From NCBI GenBank assembly GCA_037954235.1, contig JBBMOA010000017.1:18729527-18793526 (forward strand): 64,000 nt of DNA, in the 5' to 3' direction. Below, piece by piece: positions 50,632-61,063 of this stretch (positions are counted from its first letter, which is position 1; each line of letters begins with the position of its first letter). This DNA is from Aulostomus chinensis. Lineage: Eukaryota; Chordata; Actinopteri; Syngnathiformes; Aulostomidae. Both the position numbers and the translations under genes were made by a program. The notes under the pieces were generated by a model, which was not told where the DNA came from, did no database searches, and saw only the letters and a program-made list of their open reading frames with translations.

Positions 50632-50942
50632 TGTCACGATCCCTGTCTTGTGCTTCCTGTTTTATTTTGTAGTCATGTCCTGTCTTCCTGACCTCCCTCC
50701 TGTGATTACCTTATATGTCTCACCTGGGTGATTGCACCACCTGTGTCTTGTTTTCCCTCATGTATTTAACCTCTGTGCTTCCCCTGCTCAGTGTGGGTCC
50801 ATTGTTGTATGTTTCCTGTTGGCGCGTGTTGCCAGCCTCACGTGAAGTTCTCAAGTTTCCCCATCTCAATAAAACCTTTTGTGCACCATCCTAACTGTCT
50901 GCACTTGGGTCTACTTCCCCCCCTCACCCACTACTCACGACA
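50632..50942 (+). mobile_element. solo LTR, unit 1 (311 bp, TTCCA target duplication)
   Basis: Starts TGTCACGATCCC and ends CACGACA, flanked on both sides by TTCCA (50627-50631 and 50943-50947), a 5-bp target duplication. Internal TATTTAA and CTCAATAAAACC fit an LTR promoter and poly(A) signal on the plus strand. No internal retrotransposon region is present, so it is a solo LTR or an LTR-only derivative, probably of a Gypsy-type element. Confidence 0.8.
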
Positions 50943-51023
50943 TTCCATTGTGACCTTGTGTGTGTATTACAATGCAGTAAAGCCTAGTGGTGCCACCACC
51001 ATGTTTGACAGTGGGGTGGTTTT

Positions 51024-51197
51024 CATGTGAATATCATGATTACTGTTGTACATGTGGTAACTGAAAATGATAGATTATCTTTGTCACTCAAATTGAGCAA
51101 AGATAAGAAAAGGGCCGTCCACACCATTATAGACGATGGCCCTTTGCTTGACTCTTCCAACATGACCCCTGAGGACAGGGCAAAAATTGGAAATGAT
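51024..51197 (+). pseudogene. inverted aspg intron 2/exon 3 fragment, unit 1
   Basis: The plus strand here reads like the minus strand at 44948-45118: the intron end (ATGTGAATATCATGA, GTGGTAACTGAAA) and then the exon coding LSKDKKRAVHTIIDDGPLLD and SSNMTPEDRAKIGND. The splice acceptor CACTCAG has become CACTCAA, and the last exon bases and donor are replaced by antisense exon 1 sequence. It cannot act as a normal exon. Copies: 54195-54368 and 57350-57523. Confidence 0.9.
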
Positions 51198-51490
51198 TCT
51201 GGGAGGATCAAGTCCAAATGGAGGCTGCTTAGGAAGAACCAGAGCCCGGGGCCAGGGGTGTCACACTGCGGGGATCTGCCAAGGTTGATGTACAAGACGC
51301 GTCGGTGCTTGTCTTTTTAGAACACTTGTTGAGAACTTCACCTCACCCAATGTTCATTTCCATTTGACGGATGGTTGCTTCACCTGGTTCTGTAAAAGTG
51401 AAGATTTTTCCTGTTCCTGACATCGGTGATGTGTTGTAATCATTTTCGTGATTCCAGGCAAGAAATTAGAGTTTTGACAGCTTATTTGAG
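51194..51490 (-). pseudogene. aspg exon 1/promoter copy A, unit 1
   Basis: Matches 48461-48760: exon 1 codons 1-30, start region and about 200 bp of upstream sequence. The start codon reads TTG, the frame is shifted, and the TATA box has decayed to CTAAAAA. Copies: 54365-54661 and 57520-57816. Confidence 0.85.
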
Positions 51491-51559
51491 TTCAGGAGAT
51501 CCGGAGCATCTGTTTAACACATTCAGTTTGAGCTGAGGATGATATATTTGGAACCACAG

Positions 51560-51619
<60 letters not shown>
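51560..51619. repeat. (TCAA)15 tract, unit 1
   Basis: Sixty bases, 15 repeats. Units 2 and 3 have 11 repeats (54731-54774 and 57886-57929). Confidence 0.95.
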
Positions 51620-51695
51620 GTATCAGCTGCTCTTATGGCATAGCTGAATTAAATTGATTAATTCGAGCAGTATCTGATCAGAGACCTCTGATGTT

Positions 51696-51965
51696 GGAAA
51701 TGATTCTGGGAGGATAGAGTTCAAACAGGGACTGCTTAGGAAGAACCAGAGCCCGGCCGAGGTGTGTCAGACTGCCAGGATCTGCTATGGTGATGTCCAA
51801 GACGAGTCGGCACTTGTCTTTTTATAGCTTCCATTTCTGTTTGACTCACAGTTGCTATACGTGGTTCTATAGAAGTGATGACTTATCCTGTTCCTGGCAT
51901 CAGTGATGTGTTGTAATCAATCTTGTGATTCCTGGGAAGAAATTAGAGTTTTGACAGCTTATTTG
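51696..51965 (-). pseudogene. aspg exon 1/promoter copy B, unit 1
   Basis: Second copy of the same region in the unit. A TATA box is kept (TATAAAAA at 51819-51826), the coding frame stays open with no indel (RALVLPKQ, YPPRI), but the start codon is ATA. Copies: 54851-55120 and 58006-58275. Confidence 0.85.
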
Positions 51966-51969
51966 ACTT

Positions 51970-52690
51970 TGGACTTATCTTGGTCTCCACCACCTCAGGA
52001 GGGGTCTTTCAGTCTGACCTTGGGACCTCCAGGCTAGACTCAGCGTGGATGTTCCTGTACACGGAGTCAGCCGCTTGGCTATGCTGCTCCATGTACGTTC
52101 TTACACCCTGCTCCTGTGTGCTGTCTCAGGCCTGTCAGTCTTGAACTGAGTGCCCTCTCTAGTGCTGCCATGAGTCAGGCCTCCTCCTTTCTTTCATACA
52201 GGCCTCTACAGTTACTGGCAGGAATTCTTGATCTTATCAGCAAGTTCTTCTATCTGGTGGTGGTACATGTTGTGTTGGAGCTTGTCCCTCCATGATTATT
52301 CATCTTCCTCCTTTTCTGCATTGCTGGGGCTCCCTTGTCTTGATGTCAGTGGCCTCTATTCCCTTTGGACAGATTGTTCCACCAGCTGGGTATCTGATGC
52401 CTGGCCAGGCTCACGTGTTGATGACTCAGACCTCTCTCTCTCTCTCTGGAGGTATCTGGCTGTGGCTTAATTCCTTTACCATCCAGCCACCCCGACCCCG
52501 GTTGCCACGGCTGAGTGATGAATTACCCTCTGAGGAGACTCACTCCTGTCTCCTATTTGTGTGCATTAAGGAGCTCCAGAAACATGTTGGAAAGCTAACT
52601 GCTAGTCAGCTTAGCTGCCGTGAATGCTAGTAGTGCCGTGCAGCTGCATAAAGTCTCATGAGTCATCACATACACTTTAATCCAAAATGG
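51970..52690 (-). mobile_element. LINE ORF2 fragment, unit 1
   Basis: Homologous to 48958-49560, with about 200 bp next to the promoter copy deleted and extra internal sequence retained. Antisense motifs include TPPEVVETK. Copies: 55125-55845 and 58280-59000. Confidence 0.7.
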
Positions 52691-52745
52691 ACTTTGCTTG
52701 TGGTGTTTAACATGCACAGTGAAAATAAATCATGAATTAAAAATA

Positions 52746-53494
52746 CAGTGGCTTAAAAAAGGTATTCATACCCCTTGAACAAATACATATATTTTATTGG
52801 AATTTTATGTGAAAGCGGCACACAATTGTAAAGTACAAAGAAAATTACACATGATATAAATATTGTATTTCCTCTAATTTTTTATTTTAAAAAGTATTCA
52901 GCTCCCCTGAGTCAATACTTTGAGGAACCTCCTTTTGCTGCAGTTACAGCTGTAAGTCTTTCTGGGTGTGTCTCTAGCAGCTTGGCACACCCAGAGAAAA
53001 CGGCAGTTTTCAGATCTTGCCACAGATTCTCAATTGGATTTAGGTCTGGATTTTGACTGGGCCTTCCTAACACATGAATGTTCTGTTTTAAACCATTCCA
53101 TTGTAGCCCTGGCTTTATGTTTAGGGTCATTGTCCTGCTGGAAGGTGAACCTTCACCCCAGTCAAAAGTCTCTTGCAGAGTCCAACAGGTTTTCTTCCAA
53201 GGTTGCCCTGTATTTAGCTCCATCCCCCTTCCCTGTCCCTGCTGTAGAGAAGCAGCCCTGGAGCCTGATGCTGCCACCACCATGTTTGACAGTGGGGATG
53301 GTTTGTTCAGAGTGATGTGCAGTGTTCGTTTTCCGCCACACGTAGCATTTTGCATCTAGACCAAAATGTTCAATCTTGGTCTCATCTGACCAGAACACCT
53401 TCTTCCATATGTTTGCGGATGATTGCTTGAACAGTGCTCTGTGAGGCGTTCAAAGCTTGGGAAATCTTTTTATAGCCAAACCCTGCTTTAAACT
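52746..53494 (-). mobile_element. Tc1-like transposon fragment, unit 2
   Basis: Begins with a terminal-repeat start CAGTGGCTTAAAAAAGG preceded by TA, the Tc1 target dinucleotide. The transposase content is as in unit 1, with the same frameshifts and no second terminal repeat. Confidence 0.85.
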
Positions 53495-53797
53495 CCTGTA
53501 GCAGTTGGAAGGCGGAGGAGATGAGTGGCAGTGGGTAACTCTTCTTTATAGTGATCTCATTCAGTCCTCATTGTAGGGTCTCATAGTCTTGTCCTTCTTC
53601 TCAATGAAGAAAAAAAACTGTTTCAGCAGGAGATGAAGAAGGCCGAATGATGCCTGCGGCCAGGGAGTCGTTGATGGAAGTCTCCATGACTTTTCTCTTG
53701 AGCTCAGACAGAGAGTACAGGAGCCCCTTGGGAGGTGATGGACCAGGCAGGAGATCTATGGCATAGTTGGCAGGGGCAGAGATGTCTAGTGGTTGCC
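53495..53797 (-). mobile_element. Ty3/Gypsy RT fragment, unit 2
   Basis: Near-identical copy of 50324-50626. Confidence 0.8.
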
Positions 53798-53802
53798 TTC
53801 CA

Positions 53803-54113
53803 TGTCACGATCCCTGTCTTGTGCTTCCTGTTTTATTTTGTAGTCATGTCCTGTCTTCCTGACCTCCCTCCTGTGATTACCTTATATGTCTCACCTGGGT
53901 GATTGCACCACCTGTGTCTTGTTTTCCCTCATGTATTTAACCTCTGTGCTTCCCCTGCTCAGTGTGGGTCCATTGTTGTATGTTTCCTGTTGGCGCGTGT
54001 TGCCAGCCTCACGTGAAGTTCTCAAGTTTCCCCATCTCAATAAAACCTTTTGTGCACCATCCTAACTGTCTGCACTTGGGTCTACTTCCCCCCCTCACCC
54101 ACTACTCACGACA
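53803..54113 (+). mobile_element. solo LTR, unit 2
   Basis: Copy of 50632-50942 with the same TTCCA flanks, carried along by tandem duplication rather than a new insertion. Confidence 0.8.
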
Positions 54114-54194
54114 TTCCATTGTGACCTTGTGTGTGTATTACAATGCAGTAAAGCCTAGTGGTGCCACCACCATGTTTGACAGTGGGGTGGTTTT

Positions 54195-54368
54195 CATGTG
54201 AATATCATGATTACTGTTGTACATGTGGTAACTGAAAATGATAGATTATCTTTGTCACTCAAATTGAGCAAAGATAAGAAAAGGGCCGTCCACACCATTA
54301 TAGACGATGGCCCTTTGCTTGACTCTTCCAACATGACCCCTGAGGACAGGGCAAAAATTGGAAATGAT
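54195..54368 (+). pseudogene. inverted aspg exon 3 fragment, unit 2
   Basis: Same as 51024-51197, with the same lost acceptor. Confidence 0.9.
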
Positions 54369-54661
54369 TCTGGGAGGATCAAGTCCAAATGGAGGCTGCT
54401 TAGGAAGAACCAGAGCCCGGGGCCAGGGGTGTCACACTGCGGGGATCTGCCAAGGTTGATGTACAAGACGCGTCGGTGCTTGTCTTTTTAGAACACTTGT
54501 TGAGAACTTCACCTCACCCAATGTTCATTTCCATTTGACGGATGGTTGCTTCACCTGGTTCTGTAAAAGTGAAGATTTTTCCTGTTCCTGACATCGGTGA
54601 TGTGTTGTAATCATTTTCGTGATTCCAGGCAAGAAATTAGAGTTTTGACAGCTTATTTGAG
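54365..54661 (-). pseudogene. aspg exon 1/promoter copy A, unit 2
   Basis: As 51194-51490. Confidence 0.85.
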
Positions 54662-54730
54662 TTCAGGAGATCCGGAGCATCTGTTTAACACATTCAGTTT
54701 GAGCTGAGGATGATATATTTGGAACCACAG

Positions 54731-54774
<44 letters not shown>
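54731..54774. repeat. (TCAA)11 tract, unit 2
   Basis: Forty-four bases, 11 repeats; four fewer than unit 1. Confidence 0.95.
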
Positions 54775-54850
54775 GTATCAGCTGCTCTTATGGCATAGCT
54801 GAATTAAATTGATTAATTCGAGCAGTATCTGATCAGAGACCTCTGATGTT

Positions 54851-55120
54851 GGAAATGATTCTGGGAGGATAGAGTTCAAACAGGGACTGCTTAGGAAGAA
54901 CCAGAGCCCGGCCGAGGTGTGTCAGACTGCCAGGATCTGCTATGGTGATGTCCAAGATGAGTCGGCACTTGTCTTTTTATAGCTTCCATTTCTGTTTGAC
55001 TCACAGTTGCTATACGTGGTTCTATAGAAGTGATGACTTATCCTGTTCCTGGCATCAGTGATGTGTTGTAATCAATCTTGTGATTCCTGGGAAGAAATTA
55101 GAGTTTTGACAGCTTATTTG
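54851..55120 (-). pseudogene. aspg exon 1/promoter copy B, unit 2
   Basis: As 51696-51965; TATA box at 54974-54981. Confidence 0.85.
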
Positions 55121-55124
55121 ACTT

Positions 55125-55845
55125 TGGACTTATCTTGGTCTCCACCACCTCAGGAGGGGTCTTTCAGTCTGACCTTGGGACCTCCAGGCTAGACTCAGCG
55201 TGGATGTTCCTGTACACGGAGTCAGCCGCTTGGCTATGCTGCTCCATGTACGTTCTTACACCCTGCTCCTGTGTGCTGTCTCAGGCCTGTCAGTCTTGAA
55301 CTGAGTGCCCTCTCTAGTGCTGCCATGAGTCAGGCCTCCTCCTTTCTTTCATACAGGCCTCTACAGTTACTGGCAGGAATTCTTGATCTTATCAGCAAGT
55401 TCTTCTATCTGGTGGTGGTACATGTTGTGTTGGAGCTTGTCCCTCCATGATTATTCATCTTCCTCCTTTTCTGCATTGCTGGGGCTCCCTTGTCTTGATG
55501 TCAGTGGCCTCTATTCCCTTTGGACAGATTGTTCCACCAGCTGGGTATCTGATGCCTGGCCAGGCTCACGTGTTGATGACTCAGACCTCTCTCTCTCTCT
55601 CTGGAGGTATCTGGCTGTGGCTTAATTCCTTTACCATCCAGCCACCCCGACCCCGGTTGCCACGGCTGAGTGATGAATTACCCTCTGAGGAGACTCACTC
55701 CTGTCTCCTATTTGTGTGCATTAAGGAGCTCCAGAAACATGTTGGAAAGCTAACTGCTAGTCAGCTTAGCTGCCGTGAATGCTAGTAGTGCCGTGCAGCT
55801 GCATAAAGTCTCATGAGTCATCACATACACTTTAATCCAAAATGG
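55125..55845 (-). mobile_element. LINE ORF2 fragment, unit 2
   Basis: Copy of 51970-52690. Confidence 0.7.
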
Positions 55846-55900
55846 ACTTTGCTTGTGGTGTTTAACATGCACAGTGAAAATAAATCATGAATTAAAAATA

Positions 55901-56649
55901 CAGTGGCTTAAAAAAGGTATTCATACCCCTTGAACAAATACATATATTTTATTGGAATTTTATGTGAAAGCGGCACACAATTGTAAAGTACAAAGAAAAT
56001 TACACATGATATAAATATTGTATTTCCTCTAATTTTTTATTTTAAAAAGTATTCAGCTCCCCTGAGTCAATACTTTGAGGAACCTCCTTTTGCTGCAGTT
56101 ACAGCTGTAAGTCTTTCTGGGTGTGTCTCTAGCAGCTTGGCACACCCAGAGAAAACGGCAGTTTTCAGATCTTGCCACAGATTCTCAATTGGATTTAGGT
56201 CTGGATTTTGACTGGGCCTTCCTAACACATGAATGTTCTGTTTTAAACCATTCCATTGTAGCCCTGGCTTTATGTTTAGGGTCATTGTCCTGCTGGAAGG
56301 TGAACCTTCACCCCAGTCAAAAGTCTCTTGCAGAGTCCAACAGGTTTCCTTCCAAGGTTGCCCTGTATTTAGCTCCATCCCCCTTCCCTGTCCCTGCTGT
56401 AGAGAAGCAGCCCTGGAGCCTGATGCTGCCACCACCATGTTTGACAGTGGGGATGGTTTGTTCAGAGTGATGTGCAGTGTTCGTTTTCCGCCACACGTAG
56501 CATTTTGCATCTAGACCAAAATGTTCAATCTTGGTCTCATCTGACCAGAACACCTTCTTCCATATGTTTGCGGATGATTGCTTGAACAGTGCTCTGTGAG
56601 GCGTTCAAAGCTTGGGAAATCTTTTTATAGCCAAACCCTGCTTTAAACT
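55901..56649 (-). mobile_element. Tc1-like transposon fragment, unit 3
   Basis: Copy of the unit-2 fragment, with a unit-specific substitution (Lys to Glu in the 147-codon frame). Confidence 0.85.
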
Positions 56650-56952
56650 CCTGTAGCAGTTGGAAGGCGGAGGAGATGAGTGGCAGTGGGTAACTCTTCT
56701 TTATAGTGATCTCATTCAGTCCTCATTGTAGGGTCTCATAGTCTTGTCCTTCTTCTCAATGAAGAAAAAAAACTGTTTCAGCAGGAGATGAAGAAGGCCG
56801 AATGATGCCTGCGGCCAGGGAGTCGTTGATGGAAGTCTCCATGACTTTTCTCTTGAGCTCAGACAGAGAGTACAGGAGCCCCTTGGGAGGTGATGGACCA
56901 GGCAGGAGATCTATGGCATAGTTGGCAGGGGCAGAGATGTCTAGTGGTTGCC
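56650..56952 (-). mobile_element. Ty3/Gypsy RT fragment, unit 3
   Basis: Near-identical copy of 50324-50626. Confidence 0.8.
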
Positions 56953-56957
56953 TTCCA

Positions 56958-57268
56958 TGTCACGATCCCTGTCTTGTGCTTCCTGTTTTATTTTGTAGTC
57001 ATGTCCTGTCTTCCTGACCTCCCTCCTGTGATTACCTTATATGTCTCACCTGGGTGATTGCACCACCTGTGTCTTGTTTTCCCTCATGTATTTAACCTCT
57101 GTGCTTCCCCTGCTCAGTGTGGGTCCATTGTTGTATGTTTCCTGTTGGCGCGTGTTGCCAGCCTCACGTGAAGTTCTCAAGTTTCCCCATCTCAATAAAA
57201 CCTTTTGTGCACCATCCTAACTGTCTGCACTTGGGTCTACTTCCCCCCCTCACCCACTACTCACGACA
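56958..57268 (+). mobile_element. solo LTR, unit 3
   Basis: Copy of 50632-50942 with TTCCA flanks. Confidence 0.8.
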
Positions 57269-57349
57269 TTCCATTGTGACCTTGTGTGTGTATTACAATG
57301 CAGTAAAGCCTAGTGGTGCCACCACCATGTTTGACAGTGGGGTGGTTTT

Positions 57350-57523
57350 CATGTGAATATCATGATTACTGTTGTACATGTGGTAACTGAAAATGATAGA
57401 TTATCTTTGTCACTCAAATTGAGCAAAGATAAGAAAAGGGCCGTCCACACCATTATAGACGATGGCCCTTTGCTTGACTCTTCCAACATGACCCCTGAGG
57501 ACAGGGCAAAAATTGGAAATGAT
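57350..57523 (+). pseudogene. inverted aspg exon 3 fragment, unit 3
   Basis: Same as 51024-51197. The partial fourth unit ends before this point. Confidence 0.9.
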
Positions 57524-57816
57524 TCTGGGAGGATCAAGTCCAAATGGAGGCTGCTTAGGAAGAACCAGAGCCCGGGGCCAGGGGTGTCACACTGCGGGGA
57601 TCTGCCAAGGTTGATGTACAAGACGCGTCGGTGCTTGTCTTTTTAGAACACTTGTTGAGAACTTCACCTCACCCAATGTTCATTTCCATTTGACGGATGG
57701 TTGCTTCACCTGGTTCTGTAAAAGTGAAGATTTTTCCTGTTCCTGACATCGGTGATGTGTTGTAATCATTTTCGTGATTCCAGGCAAGAAATTAGAGTTT
57801 TGACAGCTTATTTGAG
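57520..57816 (-). pseudogene. aspg exon 1/promoter copy A, unit 3
   Basis: As 51194-51490. Confidence 0.85.
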
Positions 57817-57885
57817 TTCAGGAGATCCGGAGCATCTGTTTAACACATTCAGTTTGAGCTGAGGATGATATATTTGGAACCACAG

Positions 57886-57929
<44 letters not shown>
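57886..57929. repeat. (TCAA)11 tract, unit 3
   Basis: Same length as in unit 2. Confidence 0.95.
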
Positions 57930-58005
57930 GTATCAGCTGCTCTTATGGCATAGCTGAATTAAATTGATTAATTCGAGCAGTATCTGATCAGAGACCTCTG
58001 ATGTT

Positions 58006-58275
58006 GGAAATGATTCTGGGAGGATAGAGTTCAAACAGGGACTGCTTAGGAAGAACCAGAGCCCGGCCGAGGTGTGTCAGACTGCCAGGATCTGCTATGG
58101 TGATGTCCAAGATGAGTCGGCACTTGTCTTTTTATAGCTTCCATTTCTGTTTGACTCACAGTTGCTATACGTGGTTCTATAGAAGTGATGACTTATCCTG
58201 TTCCTGGCATCAGTGATGTGTTGTAATCAATCTTGTGATTCCTGGGAAGAAATTAGAGTTTTGACAGCTTATTTG
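58006..58275 (-). pseudogene. aspg exon 1/promoter copy B, unit 3
   Basis: As 51696-51965; TATA box at 58129-58136. Confidence 0.85.
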
Positions 58276-58279
58276 ACTT

Positions 58280-59000
58280 TGGACTTATCTTGGTCTCCAC
58301 CACCTCAGGAGGGGTCTTTCAGTCTGACCTTGGGACCTCCAGGCTAGACTCAGCGTGGATGTTCCTGTACACGGAGTCAGCCGCTTGGCTATGCTGCTCC
58401 ATGTACGTTCTTACACCCTGCTCCTGTGTGCTGTCTCAGGCCTGTCAGTCTTGAACTGAGTGCCCTCTCTAGTGCTGCCATGAGTCAGGCCTCCTCCTTT
58501 CTTTCATACAGGCCTCTACAGTTACTGGCAGGAATTCTTGATCTTATCAGCAAGTTCTTCTATCTGGTGGTGGTACATGTTGTGTTGGAGCTTGTCCCTC
58601 CATGATTATTCATCTTCCTCCTTTTCTGCATTGCTGGGGCTCCCTTGTCTTGATGTCAGTGGCCTCTATTCCCTTTGGACAGATTGTTCCACCAGCTGGG
58701 TATCTGATGCCTGGCCAGGCTCACGTGTTGATGACTCAGACCTCTCTCTCTCTCTCTGGAGGTATCTGGCTGTGGCTTAATTCCTTTACCATCCAGCCAC
58801 CCCGACCCCGGTTGCCACGGCTGAGTGATGAATTACCCTCTGAGGAGACTCACTCCTGTCTCCTATTTGTGTGCATTAAGGAGCTCCAGAAACATGTTGG
58901 AAAGCTAACTGCTAGTCAGCTTAGCTGCCGTGAATGCTAGTAGTGCCGTGCAGCTGCATAAAGTCTCATGAGTCATCACATACACTTTAATCCAAAATGG
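58280..59000 (-). mobile_element. LINE ORF2 fragment, unit 3
   Basis: Copy of 51970-52690. Confidence 0.7.
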
Positions 59001-59055
59001 ACTTTGCTTGTGGTGTTTAACATGCACAGTGAAAATAAATCATGAATTAAAAATA

Positions 59056-59804
59056 CAGTGGCTTAAAAAAGGTATTCATACCCCTTGAACAAATACATAT
59101 ATTTTATTGGAATTTTATGTGAAAGCGGCACACAATTGTAAAGTACAAAGAAAATTACACATGATATAAATATTGTATTTCCTCTAATTTTTTATTTTAA
59201 AAAGTATTCAGCTCCCCTGAGTCAATACTTTGAGGAACCTCCTTTTGCTGCAGTTACAGCTGTAAGTCTTTCTGGGTGTGTCTCTAGCAGCTTGGCACAC
59301 CCAGAGAAAACGGCAGTTTTCAGATCTTGCCACAGATTCTCAATTGGATTTAGGTCTGGATTTTGACTGGGCCTTCCTAACACATGAATGTTCTGTTTTA
59401 AACCATTCCATTGTAGCCCTGGCTTTATGTTTAGGGTCATTGTCCTGCTGGAAGGTGAACCTTCACCCCAGTCAAAAGTCTCTTGCAGAGTCCAACAGGT
59501 TTTCTTCCAAGGTTGCCCTGTATTTAGCTCCATCCCCCTTCCCTGTCCCTGCTGTAGAGAAGCAGCCCTGGAGCCTGATGCTGCCACCACCATGTTTGAC
59601 AGTGGGGATGGTTTGTTCAGAGTGATGTGCAGTGTTCGTTTTCCGCCACACGTAGCATTTTGCATCTAGACCAAAATGTTCAATCTTGGTCTCATCTGAC
59701 CAGAACACCTTCTTCCATATGTTTGCGGATGATTGCTTGAACAGTGCTCTGTGAGGCGTTCAAAGCTTGGGAAATCTTTTTATAGCCAAACCCTGCTTTA
59801 AACT
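59056..59804 (-). mobile_element. Tc1-like transposon fragment, unit 4
   Basis: Copy of the unit-2 fragment; same terminal-repeat start and same frameshifts. Its first 55 bp precede my arbitrary unit-4 boundary. Confidence 0.85.
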
Positions 59805-60107
59805 CCTGTAGCAGTTGGAAGGCGGAGGAGATGAGTGGCAGTGGGTAACTCTTCTTTATAGTGATCTCATTCAGTCCTCATTGTAGGGTCTCATAGTCTT
59901 GTCCTTCTTCTCAATGAAGAAAAAAAACTGTTTCAGCAGGAGATGAAGAAGGCCGAATGATGCCTGCGGCCAGGGAGTCGTTGATGGAAGTCTCCATGAC
60001 TTTTCTCTTGAGCTCAGACAGAGAGTACAGGAGCCCCTTGGGAGGTGATGGACCAGGCAGGAGATCTATGGCATAGTTGGCAGGGGCAGAGATGTCTAGT
60101 GGTTGCC
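59805..60107 (-). mobile_element. Ty3/Gypsy RT fragment, unit 4
   Basis: Near-identical copy of 50324-50626. Confidence 0.8.
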
Positions 60108-60112
60108 TTCCA

Positions 60113-60423
60113 TGTCACGATCCCTGTCTTGTGCTTCCTGTTTTATTTTGTAGTCATGTCCTGTCTTCCTGACCTCCCTCCTGTGATTACCTTATATGTC
60201 TCACCTGGGTGATTGCACCACCTGTGTCTTGTTTTCCCTCATGTATTTAACCTCTGTGCTTCCCCTGCTCAGTGTGGGTCCATTGTTGTATGTTTCCTGT
60301 TGGCGCGTGTTGCCAGCCTCACGTGAAGTTCTCAAGTTTCCCCATCTCAATAAAACCTTTTGTGCACCATCCTAACTGTCTGCACTTGGGTCTACTTCCC
60401 CCCCTCACCCACTACTCACGACA
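60113..60423 (+). mobile_element. solo LTR, unit 4 (last element of the array)
   Basis: Copy of 50632-50942. Homology to the other units stops 13 bp past it, at 60436, which marks the right edge of the array. Confidence 0.8.
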
Positions 60424-60436
60424 TTCCATTGTGACC

Positions 60437-60878
60437 CTCTTGGGGACAAGGTGGCTGATTTCGGTAAGAATGAAAGGTGCAAATACTACATCAATAACAT
60501 AAACCTGATCTCAGAATCACATTTAAAGACATCTATTTGATAAGATCCATATTCTGAGTTCCAATTTCTTCAGAGATGAATACAATTTTTTTTTGTCTTG
60601 GTGTACTTCTGTAAAAGCAGTTCACCTTGTACAAGCTGCATGTAATCCAGACGTTGAGAATAGAGCAGCTGGCACGGCCGCAACATAGCCTCTCACTACC
60701 ACGAGGTGGTGCTGTTGACCCAGCTACTCCATAGGCCCAGCTACTCCAGAAACCCAGACTACACTAGCCTTACAGCTGTAGCAGTGCGGGAGTTTGATGT
60801 TTGTCCTTGATTATTGTAGTTTTCAGGGTTTGGTGCTGGACGCAACAATCACAGGAGGCTTTGCTTCAAATGCTGGGA
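60437..60878. other. array right flank, no gene
   Basis: Unique sequence between the array edge and the 3' end of the aspg paralogue. No coding sequence was recognised. Confidence 0.6.
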
Positions 60879-60884
60879 TTTATT
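60879..60884 (-). terminator. aspg paralogue polyadenylation signal
   Basis: AATAAA on the minus strand about 835 bases after the stop, in the same flanking context as the signal at 35998-36003. Confidence 0.55.
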
Positions 60885-61040
60885 TCTTTAGATTTATCCA
60901 CGAGAGAAGCAGAGCGTCAAATCACTTACAAAAATGTTCAGAGTACAATCTAAAATGCCAGAAGGGGAGACAGCAGGACTATTTCAAGTCATAACTTTTT
61001 CATCAAATGTAATCACAAACAAGACATAATACTCTTTTGA

Positions 61041-61063
61041 CATTGATTTTCTCAAAATCAATG
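61041..61063. other. perfect 10-bp inverted repeat
   Basis: CATTGATTTT, three-base loop CTC, AAAATCAATG. It lies in the putative 3' UTR of the aspg paralogue and could form a hairpin in DNA or RNA. Confidence 0.6.

Larger units (their letters stand above)
49630..60436. repeat. 3.16-kb chimeric tandem array, 3.4 near-identical units
   Basis: Direct head-to-tail repeats with period 3171 then 3155 and 3155 bp: 49630-52800, 52801-55955, 55956-59110, and a partial fourth at 59111-60436. Each full unit reads: dead Tc1 fragment, Gypsy reverse-transcriptase fragment with a solo LTR, inverted aspg intron 2/exon 3, antisense aspg exon 1/promoter copy A, (TCAA)n, copy B, LINE fragment. The 16-bp period difference is exactly four TCAA repeats. 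Only scattered single-base differences are visible between units. The ancestral, diverged form of the right half of the unit is the sequence at about 48460-49629. Confidence 0.95.

Noticed and set aside
51027..51320. 97-codon plus-strand frame repeated in units 1-3 as a possible new gene
   Set aside because: It is aspg exon 3 read into antisense exon 1, with a lost acceptor and no promoter or donor of its own. It is a chimera by rearrangement, not evidence of a coding gene.
52228..52630. 80- and 112-codon plus-strand frames repeated in units 1-3
   Set aside because: They lie in antisense LINE-derived sequence and have no recognisable protein features.
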